Origin: RPQJ01 sp963793675
Lineage (GTDB): Bacteria > Pseudomonadota > Gammaproteobacteria > Steroidobacterales > Steroidobacteraceae
Assembly (NCBI GenBank): GCA_963793675.1
Contig: CAWCBA010000002.1
Location: 620,001-684,000 of the forward strand
Direction: 5' to 3'
Length of the DNA stretch: 64,000 nt
Within the stretch, counting starts at the first letter, position 1. Every line of letters starts with the position of its first letter. The notes beneath the pieces were generated by a model. That model searched no databases. It saw only the letters and a program-made list of their open reading frames with translations, and had not been told where the DNA came from. Shown in pieces: positions 18,206 to 26,876 of the stretch. The position numbers and the translations under genes are program-made.

Positions 18206-19426
18206 CTACAGCGATTTGAGATCGACGGACAGGTCCGCGAGCTGCCTGGGATCCGGGTGCTTGCGCTCCGCAATCCACTTCTTGCCCTGCATGAAGTCCT
18301 TCGGACTGTTGATCGCATCGACCGCCAGCAGTTCACCCTGCGCGAAGTAATACAGCGCGAACCGCCCCGAGTCCGGATCGCCACGGAGGACCGTCTGGTC
18401 GTACCCCTGCGACAGGCCTGCGATCTGCAGCTTCAGGTCGTACTGATCCGACCAGAACCAGGGCACGTGCTCGTGGCGGACCGCCTTGCCACAGATGTTC
18501 GATGCCGCGATCCTGGCTTGCTCGACGGCGTTGTCCACCGACTCGAGCCGCAGCCTGCGTCCATAGCGCACGCTCTGATGGAACGTGCAGTCGCCCGCCG
18601 CGTAGATGTTCGGGTCCGAGGTCTGGCACTGCTCATCGACCCAGATGCCGTTTTCGCAGCGCAGGCCGGCCGCCGCCGCGAGCGTCGTCTCGGGCAGGAT
18701 GCCCACGCCGACGATGACGAAATCCGCGTCGAATTCACGCTCGCCGCAGGCGACGCCCGTCACGTGGTGGCCTGCCGCGTCCCCCTTGAACGAGGACACC
18801 GACATGCCGCACAGCACGCGCACGCCTTCGCGTTCGTGCCGGTGCATGTAGAAGGCCGACATTTCGGGTGTCGTCACGCGATTGAGCGGACGGTCTGCCA
18901 TCTCGAGCACGGTGACGTCGAGGCCGAGGTGCCGGGTGGACGCGGCCGCCTCCAACCCGATGTAACCCGCGCCCACGATGACGATTTTCTTTGCCCCGGG
19001 GAGGTCCGCACGAATGCCGTCCACGTCGGCGATCGTGCGCAGGTAGTGGATGCCCTTGAGATCGTAACCCGGCACTTCCAGCAGGCGGTTGCGGCTGCCG
19101 AGGCACAGGATCAGCTTGTCGTAGCGCAGTTCCGCGCCGTCGCTCAGGCGCAGCCGCTGGTCCGCCCGGTCGATTGCGGTGACCCGCAGCCCGAGCTTCA
19201 CGTCCACCAGGTGCTGCTCGTAGAACTGGGCGCTGCGCAGCAGCAGCCTCTCTCGCTCCAGTTCGCCCGCCAGGTATTTCTTGGACAGTGGCGGCCGGTT
19301 GTAGGGCAGGTAAGGCTCGTCGCCGACCAGGACGATGCGGCCGGTGTGGCCTTCGCGACGCAGCGTGTCGACCGCCTGTACCGCCGCGTGGCTCGCGCCG
19401 ACGATCACCACCGTCTGTTCCGTCAT
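18206..19426 (-). CDS. NAD(P)/FAD ferredoxin reductase-like oxidoreductase
   Basis: 406 residues from ATG 19426 (AGAGG upstream); longer in-frame readings lack family similarity. FAD-binding VVIVGASHAAVQAVDTLR at the N-terminus, PYNRPPLSKKYLAG, the NADH-binding IVIVGAGYIGLEAA in the middle and YAAGDCT near the end are the signature of rubredoxin/ferredoxin reductases serving Rieske oxygenases or P450s. The C-terminal domain contains WSDQYDLKLQIAG. It would pass electrons from NADH to a ferredoxin; no oxygenase is adjacent, but a thioredoxin-like [2Fe-2S] ferredoxin lies 0.7 kb away on the other strand. Confidence 0.93.
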   Translation of the reverse strand: MTEQTVVIVGASHAAVQAVDTLRREGHTGRIVLVGDEPYLPYNRPPLSKKYLAGELERERLLLRSAQFYEQHLVDVKLGLRVTAIDRADQRLRLSDGAELRYDKLILCLGSRNRLLEVPGYDLKGIHYLRTIADVDGIRADLPGAKKIVIVGAGYIGLEAAASTRHLGLDVTVLEMADRPLNRVTTPEMSAFYMHRHEREGVRVLCGMSVSSFKGDAAGHHVTGVACGEREFDADFVIVGVGILPETTLAAAAGLRCENGIWVDEQCQTSDPNIYAAGDCTFHQSVRYGRRLRLESVDNAVEQARIAASNICGKAVRHEHVPWFWSDQYDLKLQIAGLSQGYDQTVLRGDPDSGRFALYYFAQGELLAVDAINSPKDFMQGKKWIAERKHPDPRQLADLSVDLKSL

Positions 19427-19605
19427 GCCAACCTCTACGGACCCTGCCGATGACCTATGATGCCGCAAAGCAACATGGCCGGGGGTGCGTCTGGTCGGAT
19501 GCGTGGCTATGCTTGCGCACCAGCCCCGAGCAGAGGATGGCGCCAACGCTCCAAGGTGGTGCGCGGCGCCTATGGGATGATCGAGAATCCGGCCTGACCA
19601 CAGGT

Positions 19606-19621
19606 AGGCACGGATTCTGCA
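19606..19621 (+). promoter_or_regulatory. Sigma-54 promoter for the PII gene
   Basis: AGGCACGGATTCTGCA fits the sigma-54 consensus TGGCACG-N4-TTGCA, with GG and GC exactly 12 bases apart (19607-19608 and 19619-19620). Transcription should begin near 19632, giving a leader of about 112 bases to the ATG at 19744. A sigma-54 promoter implies NtrC-type activation under nitrogen limitation. The rest of the 317-base gap 19427-19743 holds no gene I can support; an NtrC-binding site upstream is expected but I could not point to one. Confidence 0.65.
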
Positions 19622-19743
19622 TAAGCAGTCCGAGGTCCCCCCGCGGGGAGGCGGCGCGGCGAGGGTCGTTTCGGTTTCCAACGACGTGGGACCACGGCCG
19701 GCCGCCTGACAATGAACACGAGAACCTGAGGAGCCCGAAGTCC

Positions 19744-20082
19744 ATGAAGCTGATCAGCGCAATCATCAAACCCTTCAAGCTGGACGACGTCCGCGCCGCC
19801 CTGTCCGAACTCGGTGTGTCCGGCATGACGGTCACTGAAGTGAAGGGCTTCGGGCGCCAGCGCGGCCATACCGAGTTGTACCGTGGCGCCGAATACGTAG
19901 TCGATTTCGTGCCGAAGACGCGCATCGAGGTCGCAGTCAAGGAATCGCTCGTCGACCAGGTGGTCGAGGCGATCGTCGCGGCCGCGCGCACTGGCAAGGT
20001 CGGCGACGGCAAGATCTTCATCTCCGATCTCGAGCGCGCCATCCGCATCCGCACCGGCGAGGCCGACGACCAGGCCCTGTGA
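19744..20082 (+). CDS. glnK: PII nitrogen regulatory protein (GlnK/GlnB)
   Basis: 112 residues, the standard PII length. It starts MKLISAIIKPFKLDDVR; the T-loop GFGRQRGHTELYRGAEY carries Tyr51, the uridylylation site; the family signature continues with TGKVGDGKIFISDLERAIRIRTGE. PII proteins sense ATP/ADP and 2-oxoglutarate and control glutamine synthetase and transport. AGGAG lies about ten bases before the ATG. The sigma-54 promoter favours GlnK-type regulation, though no amtB gene is next to it, so GlnB is possible. Confidence 0.95.
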   Translation: MKLISAIIKPFKLDDVRAALSELGVSGMTVTEVKGFGRQRGHTELYRGAEYVVDFVPKTRIEVAVKESLVDQVVEAIVAAARTGKVGDGKIFISDLERAIRIRTGEADDQAL

Positions 20083-20129
20083 CGTTCCATTGATGGCCGT
20101 GCGACGCGGCGCCCGGCCACGCGCTAGCA

Positions 20130-20153
20130 TCGGTTCCGGACCGCCGGAACCGA
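20130..20153. repeat. Perfect inverted repeat before the ferredoxin gene
   Basis: TCGGTTCCGG (20130-20139) and CCGGAACCGA (20144-20153) are perfect 10-base complements around ACCG, ending 7 bases before the ferredoxin ATG and 48 bases after the PII stop. It could be an RNA hairpin ending the PII transcript, a repressor site, or a structure covering the ferredoxin ribosome site. The sequence shows the symmetry but not which of these holds. Confidence 0.6.
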
Positions 20154-20160
20154 GGTCTTC

Positions 20161-20535
20161 ATGATCGATCCCTCTCCCACCGATGCGCTCGAGCGTGCCG
20201 TCGCCAAGCTGCACCTCGGCCAGCAGCGGCGTCACATATTCCTGTGCGTGGCGGGGGAGAAATGCGCGCCCGTCGTTCGCTCCCAGGAAAGCTGGGACTA
20301 CCTCAAGCGTCGCTTCCGGGAATTGGGCCTGGTCGACGTCGACGGTGGCGTGATGCGGACCAAGGCGCATTGCCTGCGGGTCTGCGTCGCCGGACCCATC
20401 GCCGTGGTCTACCCGGAGGGCGTGTGGTATCGGAAATGCACGCCGGAAAACCTCGAGCGGATCCTCCAGCAACACCTGATCGGCGGTCGGCCGGTGGCCG
20501 ACCTCGTCATCACCGCGGCTCCGCTGCCGCCCTGA
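20161..20535 (+). CDS. Thioredoxin-like [2Fe-2S] ferredoxin
   Basis: 124 residues. Four cysteines (29, 35, 71, 75) in FLCVAGEKCAP and KAHCLRVCVAGP are spaced as in Shethna-type thioredoxin-fold [2Fe-2S] ferredoxins, and the stretch PIAVVYPEGVWY is typical of the family. Cytoplasmic electron carrier, partner unknown. The ATG lies directly after a strong inverted repeat and without a clear ribosome site. The nearby ferredoxin reductase (18206-19426) is a possible partner by position only. Confidence 0.88.
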   Translation: MIDPSPTDALERAVAKLHLGQQRRHIFLCVAGEKCAPVVRSQESWDYLKRRFRELGLVDVDGGVMRTKAHCLRVCVAGPIAVVYPEGVWYRKCTPENLERILQQHLIGGRPVADLVITAAPLPP

Positions 20536-20678
20536 AAGAATTGCGGGGCCCGCGCGATTGATATCCGGTCGCGGCGACGTCTAACAAAAATAATGACCCG
20601 AATGCGGCAAGGTCCACTATCGGGCCGGGTTGCGTGTCGTCATCATCTGCGTCTCCCCCAAGCATCCGCATTGTGTCC

Positions 20679-21653
20679 ATGCCACACGCCATCCGAATCC
20701 ATGCCCACGGCGGTCCTGAAGTGATGCGCTGGGAAGAAATCGCCGCTGTCGCCCCGGGGCGAGGCGAGGCACTGGTGCGGCAAACGGCTGTCGGGCTCAA
20801 CTTCATCGACATCTACGAGCGGACCGGGCTGTATGGCGGCCGCTGCCGACCGGGCTCGGCCGCGAGGCCGCGGGCGTGGTGGAGGCCGTCGGTCCCGGCG
20901 TGCGCAACATCAAGGTCGGAGATCGCGTCGCGTATGCGTCGCCTGCGCCGGGTGCATACGCCGACGAGCGCGTACTGCCCGCGGCCAACCTGGTGCCAGT
21001 GCCGGAAGGCGTCAGCGATCGGCTCGCCGCTGCCGCGTTGCTCAAGGGCATGACAGCGCAGGTGCTGCTGCGCCGGACGTACAAGGTGCGCAAGGGCACG
21101 GTCGTGGTCGTGCACGCTGCTGCGGGCGGCGTCGGCAGCATTCTCGTGCAGTGGGCGCTGCATCTCGGCGCGCACTTGATTGCCGTCGTCGGCAGCGACG
21201 CGAAGGCAGCGACGGTGCGGGCCATGGGCTGCAGGGACGTCCTGATCCAGGGCCGCGACGACCTCGCCGTGCGCGTAAGGGAACTCTCAGGCGGGGAGGG
21301 TGCGCACGTCGTCTACGACTCCGTCGGCAAGGACACGTTCTTCGCCTCGCTCGATTCGTTGCGCCCGCTCGGGCTCATGGTGACCTACGGCAATGCGTCC
21401 GGCCCCGTGCCGCCCATTGCGCCGCTCGAACTGGCGAAGCGTGGCTCGCTGTTCCTGACGCGTCCGATACTGTTCTCTTACACGGCGAAGCGCGCCGAAC
21501 TGCTCAGGTCGGCGGCAGAACTGTTCGACGTGATCGGTCGCGGGGTCGTGCGCATCGAAATCGGCCAGACCTACCCGATGCGTGACGTGCAGCAGGCGCA
21601 CCGCGACCTCGAGCGAACGGCGCACTGTCGGCTCGACGGTATTGCTGCCTTGA
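20679..21653 (+). CDS. Zinc-independent quinone oxidoreductase, QOR family (two frame breaks)
   Basis: About 325 residues. The N-terminus PHAIRIHAHGGPEVM, the loop GLNFIDIYERTGLY and the NADPH site VVHAAAGGVGS are characteristic of QOR1, an MDR-superfamily reductase without zinc ligands. A base is missing near 20835 (GGCCC read as GGCC), after which LGREAAGVVEAVGPGV continues in another frame. A second error near 21614 hides the true end, ERRTVGSTVLLP, with stop TGA 21651-21653. The TGA overlaps the ATG of the next gene, which otherwise appears fused to it. Confidence 0.88.
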
Positions 21654-23305
21654 TGGGATTTCTTCGCCACTGCGGATTCCCGTTCCTGCTTCTGGTTGCC
21701 CTCGCGGCGTCGCCCGCGCATGCGGCGAACGAAGTCATGCACGGCTGGCCGGCCGGGATCCCGTCCGGTCCGGAACTCGAAGCCGCCGGTGCCGTGATCG
21801 GCGAAGTCCGGGTTACGATCGGCGACATCTTCGATCCGTCGATCCCGTCGGAAGACAAGTGGCTCTACCGCACGGCCAACAGGCTGCACATCAACACCCG
21901 CCCGTCGGTCGTGCGCGACCAGTTGCTGTTCAAGAGCGGAGACAAGTACCTGCAGCGCGTGGTGCAGGAGAGCGAGCGCATCCTGCGCGACCACGATTAC
22001 ATGTACGACGCCTGGATCCGCCCGGTCTCCTACGACGGCAAGACGGTCGACCTCGAGGTCCGCACGCGCGACACCTGGACCCTGAATCCGGGCATCAACT
22101 TCAGCCGGCAGGGCGGCGCCAACTCCTCGTCCATCGAACTCGAAGAAAAGAACCTGCTCGGCAATGGGCAGAAGCTGGCCTTCGGCTGGTCGAACGGCGT
22201 GGACCGTACGTCGCTGGACTTCGAGTTCTTCGATCCGCACTTCCTGTCGACGTGGACCCGGTTCGGCGTGGTCTACAGCGATGCGGATGACGGCAGCACC
22301 AAGGCGCTCCGCCTCGACCGGCCGTTCTACGCGCTCGACACGCAACACGCCGGCGGCGTGTACCTCCTCGATTCGATCCGCAACGAGCCGCGCTATGCGT
22401 ACGGCAAGAATGTCGGCGAATACGAGCAGGACGAACAGTTCGCGGAAGCCTACGGCGGCTGGTCGCAAGGCTGGGACAACGGCTGGGTCCGGCGCTGGAC
22501 GGCAGGCGCGACGTATCAGCAGAAGCAGTTCGCCGAAGTCGTGGGGTCGCCGCTCGGCGGGCCGCTGCCCGAGGACATCGAACTTGCTTACCCGTGGATC
22601 GGCTTCGACCTGATCGAGGACGTCTTCCAGGAGCGCACTAACCAGGACCAGATCGAACGCACGGAGGACGTGCTGCTGGGGCTGCGGGCGGGCGGACGCA
22701 TTGGCTACGCCGCGGAGGGGCTCGGGTCCGATCGCAACGCGCTGATGCTGCGCGCCTTCGCGCAGAACGGCTGGGACTTCGGCAACGAGCGCTCGCTGTT
22801 CGTGACCACGACGGCGTCGGGCCGCGTGGAAAGTGCCGGGCTGCGCAATGCGGTGCTCGCAGCGGAGTCACGGTACTACGCACGCACGTCGGAGAACACC
22901 AAGTTCTTCGCGACGGTCAACGGCGCCGTCAGCGAGCAGCTGGACGCCGACCAGCAGCTGGTGCTTGGCGGCGAGGAAGGGCTGCGCGGCTATCCGCTGC
23001 GTTACCAGGCGGGTACCTCGAAGGCGCTGCTCACTCTGGAGGAGCGCTATTACACGGGCTGGTACCCGTTCCGGTTGTTCCACGTGGCCGGTGCGGCATT
23101 TTTCGACATGGGGCGCACCTGGGGAACCGACGTCACTGGCGCCACGAGCGACGGGTTGCTGAAGGACGTCGGCATCGGCCTGCGCCTCGGCTCGAGCCGC
23201 TCGGCGTTCGGCAACGTCATTCACATCGACCTTGCGTTCCCGCTCGACGGCGGTGACGACATCGACACCGTGCAACTCGTCGTCGAGACCAAGGTCCGGT
23301 TCTAG
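21653..23305 (+). CDS. BamA/TamA-like outer-membrane beta-barrel protein
   Basis: 550 residues. A signal peptide (1-25, ending SPAHA) is followed by a POTRA-like part (RVTIGDIFDPS; SGDKYLQRVVQESERILRDHDY) and a long beta-barrel ending ETKVRF, with the terminal phenylalanine that outer-membrane proteins need for BAM recognition. GGEEGLRGYPLRY is the conserved lid-loop motif of this superfamily (compare VRGF/VRGY in BamA). It is too short to be BamA itself and has one POTRA, so it is probably a surface-antigen relative of unknown role. Start ATG 21653 overlaps the quinone reductase stop. Confidence 0.85.
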   Translation: MGFLRHCGFPFLLLVALAASPAHAANEVMHGWPAGIPSGPELEAAGAVIGEVRVTIGDIFDPSIPSEDKWLYRTANRLHINTRPSVVRDQLLFKSGDKYLQRVVQESERILRDHDYMYDAWIRPVSYDGKTVDLEVRTRDTWTLNPGINFSRQGGANSSSIELEEKNLLGNGQKLAFGWSNGVDRTSLDFEFFDPHFLSTWTRFGVVYSDADDGSTKALRLDRPFYALDTQHAGGVYLLDSIRNEPRYAYGKNVGEYEQDEQFAEAYGGWSQGWDNGWVRRWTAGATYQQKQFAEVVGSPLGGPLPEDIELAYPWIGFDLIEDVFQERTNQDQIERTEDVLLGLRAGGRIGYAAEGLGSDRNALMLRAFAQNGWDFGNERSLFVTTTASGRVESAGLRNAVLAAESRYYARTSENTKFFATVNGAVSEQLDADQQLVLGGEEGLRGYPLRYQAGTSKALLTLEERYYTGWYPFRLFHVAGAAFFDMGRTWGTDVTGATSDGLLKDVGIGLRLGSSRSAFGNVIHIDLAFPLDGGDDIDTVQLVVETKVRF

Positions 23306-23802
23306 GCGACAGCGTCGATCCACTCCAGCAGCAGTTCGAACGGGCCTGCCTGCCTGTCGCTCACCATCAGCCCGAGTTGACGGATGCCTGCGGGATCGAG
23401 AGGAGCGGCGCCCGCGACCGGGCGCCCGCGAAAACTGGCAACGAAGCTCGCGACCGGCAACTCCACTTCGGCCCACTCGCCGCGCGGCGGCTGGAAGCGC
23501 GCCTGGTACTGCACGCCGTCGAACCCGTCGTCCGTGCGCGCCGTGAACTTGTATTGTCGGCCATCACCGCGGCAGCGCACGACCAGGGCGCGCGCGCCTG
23601 TCGTGTTCCACTGGCGCGGCTCCGTGCGCACGGAGGCGAAGCCGCCGCCGTGCTGCAGCGACACGACACCGCTGAAACTCGCAATGCCGGGCGAATACGG
23701 CTGCAGCGCGCTACGTGAGACGCCGCCCATCACTGCGTCGTCGATCGGGTGCCAGTGCGTCGTCGCGTCGTCGCGCCCGAAATCGACCAGGCGCTCAGCC
23801 AA
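23302..23802 (-). CDS. CIA30-family protein
   Basis: 166 residues with the CIA30 (complex I intermediate-associated protein 30) pattern: DDAVMGGVSRS near the start, FSGVVSLQHGGGFASVR, then RCRGDGRQYKFTART and FRPVAG-like loops. In bacteria these small jelly-roll proteins are of unknown function and are not limited to complex I assembly. The start overlaps the end of the alcohol dehydrogenase gene by 8 bases, so the pair is translated together. Its stop overlaps the stop of the convergent outer-membrane protein gene by 4 bases. Confidence 0.85.
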   Translation of the reverse strand: MAERLVDFGRDDATTHWHPIDDAVMGGVSRSALQPYSPGIASFSGVVSLQHGGGFASVRTEPRQWNTTGARALVVRCRGDGRQYKFTARTDDGFDGVQYQARFQPPRGEWAEVELPVASFVASFRGRPVAGAAPLDPAGIRQLGLMVSDRQAGPFELLLEWIDAVA

Positions 23803-24925
23803 TCTCGATCACCTGCCGGATGGACTCGCCGGCGGCGAGCCGGTCGAACGCGCCATTGATGTCGTCGAGCCGGATGCGCTCGCTCAGCAGCTTGTCGACG
23901 GGCAAGCGTCCTGCGCGATACCACTCGATGTATTGCGGGATGTCGCGGTCGGGCACGCAGCTGCCGAGGTAGCTGCCTTTCAACGTGCGCTCCTCAGCGA
24001 CCAGACTGACGTGCGAGAAGGAGACCTGCTGTTGCGGGTGCGGCAGGCCCGCGGACACCGTGGTGCCGCCGCGGCGCGTGACCCGATAGGCGAGTTCGAG
24101 CGCGCGTGCCGAGCCCGCCATTTCAAATGCGCAGGCGACGCCGCCGCCCGTGGCTTCGCGCACGCGGTCGACACAGTCTGGCGCGGCCGCGTTGAACGTA
24201 TGCGTGGCACCGAGTTCGCGCGCCTTGGCCAGTTTCGATTCATTGAGATCGATCGCGACGATCGACCTGGCTTCGAGCATGTGTCCTGCCAGCAGCGCAG
24301 CGAGACCGACGCCACCGAGCCCGATCACGGCGAGCGACGAGTGCTTTGGCATGGCTGCCGTATTGACCACCGCGCCGACACCCGTGATGACTGCGCAGCC
24401 GAAGAGTGCCGCTTCCGCGAACGGTAATGTCGGATCCACGCGCACCAGCGACCGACGCGAAACCGTCGTCCACTCGGCGAAACCCGAGACGCCGAGATGA
24501 TGATTGACCGGCGTGCCATGCTGGCAGAGCCGGCGCTCGCCCGACAGCAGCGTGCCCGCGGTGTTCGACGCGAGTCCTGGTTCGCACAACGCAGGCCGGC
24601 CCGCGAGGCAGGGGCCGCAGACGCCGCAGCTCGGCACGAACGAAGCCACGACGTGATCGCCCCGTTGCAGGTCGGTGACGCCGTGGCCGACTTCCTCGAC
24701 CACGCCCGCCATCTCGTGGCCGAGCACCATCGGCAGCGGTCGCGGCCGGTTGCCGTCGATCACCGAGAGGTCGGAGTGGCACAGGCCGGCGGCCCGCACG
24801 CGGACCAGCACTTCGCCGGGTCCGGGTGGCGCGAGATCGAACTCTTCGATCACGAGCGGCTGCGACTGGGCATACGGGCCAGGACGGCCCAGTTCGCGCA
24901 ACACGGCGGCCTTGGTCTTGATCAT
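23795..24925 (-). CDS. Zinc-dependent alcohol dehydrogenase, MDR family
   Basis: 376 residues from ATG 24925 (MIKTKAAVLRELG). Catalytic zinc ligands are visible: Cys in GLCHSDLS, His-Glu in GHEMAG, Cys in LFGCAVITGVGA. The structural zinc site is CGVCGPCLAGRPALC, and the NAD site is VIGLGGVGLAA. It resembles the class III-type and acyloin/aryl alcohol dehydrogenases; the exact substrate is not evident. Co-transcribed with the CIA30-like gene that follows it. Confidence 0.94.
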   Translation of the reverse strand: MIKTKAAVLRELGRPGPYAQSQPLVIEEFDLAPPGPGEVLVRVRAAGLCHSDLSVIDGNRPRPLPMVLGHEMAGVVEEVGHGVTDLQRGDHVVASFVPSCGVCGPCLAGRPALCEPGLASNTAGTLLSGERRLCQHGTPVNHHLGVSGFAEWTTVSRRSLVRVDPTLPFAEAALFGCAVITGVGAVVNTAAMPKHSSLAVIGLGGVGLAALLAGHMLEARSIVAIDLNESKLAKARELGATHTFNAAAPDCVDRVREATGGGVACAFEMAGSARALELAYRVTRRGGTTVSAGLPHPQQQVSFSHVSLVAEERTLKGSYLGSCVPDRDIPQYIEWYRAGRLPVDKLLSERIRLDDINGAFDRLAAGESIRQVIEIG

Positions 24926-25012
24926 GCAGCGAGCGTAGCCCAAGCACGCTGCCGTCCTCTACTGCAATAATGCCCGCGCCGGCAGACCGGCGCACGGTTG
25001 ACGCAGGACAGC

Positions 25013-25491
25013 ATGACCACAGACGCAGCAGGCGCGAAGCAGCCTCCCACGCGACGAGACGAGTTTCCCGTCCTGCGCGCGATCACCACGCGCTGGATGG
25101 ACAACGACCAGTACGGCCACGTCAACAACGTCGTCTACTACTCGTATTTCGACACCGCCGTGAACGGGTACCTGATCGAAGCCAGCGCCTGCGACGTGCG
25201 CGAGCTGCCGTCCATCGGCATCGTGGCCGAGACCAGCTGCAGGTTCATGAGCGAGCTGAGTTTCCCGGATACGGTGTACGCGGGGCTTGCGCTGGAGCGG
25301 CTCGGCAACTCGAGCGTCGTCTACCGCATCGGCTGTTCCGCAACCAGTCGGTCGAACCCGCCGCCATCGGCCGTTTCGTGCATGTGTACGTCGACAGCGC
25401 CACGCGCCGGCCGGTGCCGATTCCGCCGCAGGTGCGCGCGGCGCTGCAGGCGCTCGAAGTGGGTTACGTGGGGCCTGGAGCGCTGCCGTAA
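25013..25491 (+). CDS. 4HBT-type acyl-CoA thioesterase (one frame break)
   Basis: About 159 residues. ATG 25013 follows AGGA. The hotdog-fold active-site segment RWMDNDQYGHVNNVVYYSYFD, split here as MDNDQYGHVNN and YYSYFD, carries the catalytic aspartate. One missing base near 25330 (GGCCTG read as GGCTG) shifts the frame; the end, RRPVPIPPQVRAAL, continues one frame over to the stop at 25491. Hydrolyses acyl-CoA or related thioesters in the cytoplasm; substrate unknown. Convergent with, and overlapping by 28 bases, the next gene. Confidence 0.88.
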
Positions 25492-26234
25492 GGCGAATCC
25501 CGCAGTGTGCACATCACGCGATACAGCCGGCCCTGCGCGTTGCCGTGCAGCGCATCCACGATCATGCCTTCGGGATCACAGCCCGCAGCGCTGCGCAGCA
25601 GCCGGTCGAAGCTGCGGATGTAGTTCTCGCAATGTTGCTTGCGGATCGGCGTCCCGTAGAACAGCGCCCAGCCGTCGCGCGAATCGGCCAGCCGCACGTG
25701 CAGCAGGATCATGCGTCGGCTGAAGACCGACGACTCGCCGGAACTCAGTCGCGCAAACATCAGGTCGACCTCATCGTCCGACACCACGCCGTCCCCGATC
25801 GTGCCCTGGCTCGAAATGAACAGCATCCCTGCGATCACCTCGAGCTGGTTCATCACCATCTGGGCCACGTCGATGAACGTGTCCTGTCGCGCGTGCAGCT
25901 CGTTGGCGGCAATGGCGCGAGTCTGGATCTCGGCGTGCTCTGCCGTGCGCTGCATGACCTCGAACTGGCGCTGGATCGCGACGTTATTTGCGGCGAGTTC
26001 GCGCTGCTGCAGAAACAGCCCGAGCACCAGCCAGAGAAAGGCGAGCGGTGCGAACGCACCGTCGAGGAAATCGCCGAGGTCGCCGAGCGGCAGCCGCAGG
26101 AAAGCGGTCCAGCCCATGGACACGGTGACGTACAGCACGCCTGCGCCAAGCCAGAGCGCCGTGAGTATCAGGCCAAGCCTTACTTGCCGATCGCGTTGCG
26201 ATGCACGGCTTGCCGGGTTCTGCTCATTGACCAT
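25464..26234 (-). CDS. Two-helix membrane protein of unknown function
   Basis: 256 residues, intact. A basic N-terminus precedes two hydrophobic helices (about 18-42 and 57-77) joined by LRLPLGDLGDFLDGAFAP. After the second helix comes a helical, probably coiled-coil stretch (LFLQQRELAANNVAIQRQFE; TAEHAEIQTRAIAANELHAR) and a soluble C-terminal domain of about 130 residues. This hairpin-plus-helix layout is seen in many uncharacterised bacterial proteins, including signalling and phage-defence accessories, but I do not recognise a family. The C-terminus overlaps the convergent thioesterase gene. Confidence 0.72.
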   Translation of the reverse strand: MVNEQNPASRASQRDRQVRLGLILTALWLGAGVLYVTVSMGWTAFLRLPLGDLGDFLDGAFAPLAFLWLVLGLFLQQRELAANNVAIQRQFEVMQRTAEHAEIQTRAIAANELHARQDTFIDVAQMVMNQLEVIAGMLFISSQGTIGDGVVSDDEVDLMFARLSSGESSVFSRRMILLHVRLADSRDGWALFYGTPIRKQHCENYIRSFDRLLRSAAGCDPEGMIVDALHGNAQGRLYRVMCTLRDSPYGSAPGPT

Positions 26235-26280
26235 GTCGTGCCCCCCGTTTGGTCTGCTTGTACTCTCCTGCGGTCAGGAC

Positions 26281-26865
26281 TCAATGCGGCGCGTGTGACG
26301 CGATCTTCTCGATTCGCCGGTCCGGCACGAGCCAGATCAACGCGACCACGACGTAGATCGCAAGCGACAGCCAGCCCAATCGAAACGACACCGCAATGGC
26401 CAGCGTATACAGCGCCAGTGACAGCTTGCCCTTCCAGTCCGCCTGCACCGCCTGCGCGAGCAGCGAGTCCGGTCCCTCGGCACGGATGATCAGCGTCTGC
26501 AACCAGGTGTAGGAGAGTGCCGCCATCAGCAGCACGACGCCATACAGCGCGGTCGGCCACGTCGCGAAGTGATTCTCGCCCATCCAGCCGGTCGCGAAGG
26601 GTATCAGCGACAGCCAGAAGAGCAGCACCAGGTTGGCCCACAGCATCGATCCGGTCACCCGGCTGCAGAGCTGCAGCAGGTGGTGGTGGTTGTTCCAGTA
26701 GATGCCGAGATAGACGAAGCTCAGCACGTAGGTCAGGAACACCGGGAGCAGCGGCGCGAGGGACGTGATCTCCGTGCCGTGCGGCACCTTGAGTTCCAGC
26801 ACCAAGATCGTGATCAGGATGGCGAGCACCCCGTCGCTGAACGCCTCCAGTCGATGCTTGTCCAA
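26281..26865 (-). CDS. TMEM175-like potassium channel (DUF1211)
   Basis: 194 residues with about six membrane helices. The hallmark RLEAFSDGVLAILITILVLEL at the N-terminus (split: RLEAFSDG, VLAILITILVLEL) is the TMEM175 pore-helix signature; the FSDG motif is at residues 8-11. Bacterial members form tetrameric K+ leak channels. The downstream part (YWNNHHHLLQL; NLVLLFWLSLIPFATGWMG) fits. It starts 12 bases after the TIR-TPR gene stop on the same strand, so the two may be co-transcribed. Confidence 0.9.
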   Translation of the reverse strand: MDKHRLEAFSDGVLAILITILVLELKVPHGTEITSLAPLLPVFLTYVLSFVYLGIYWNNHHHLLQLCSRVTGSMLWANLVLLFWLSLIPFATGWMGENHFATWPTALYGVVLLMAALSYTWLQTLIIRAEGPDSLLAQAVQADWKGKLSLALYTLAIAVSFRLGWLSLAIYVVVALIWLVPDRRIEKIASHAPH

Positions 26866-26876
26866 GCGTGCGTGCT

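Noticed and set aside
20876..23305. Apparent 809-residue fusion of quinone oxidoreductase and outer-membrane protein
   Set aside because: A frame error near 21614 hides the reductase stop; a signal peptide begins at ATG 21653, so these are two overlapping genes.
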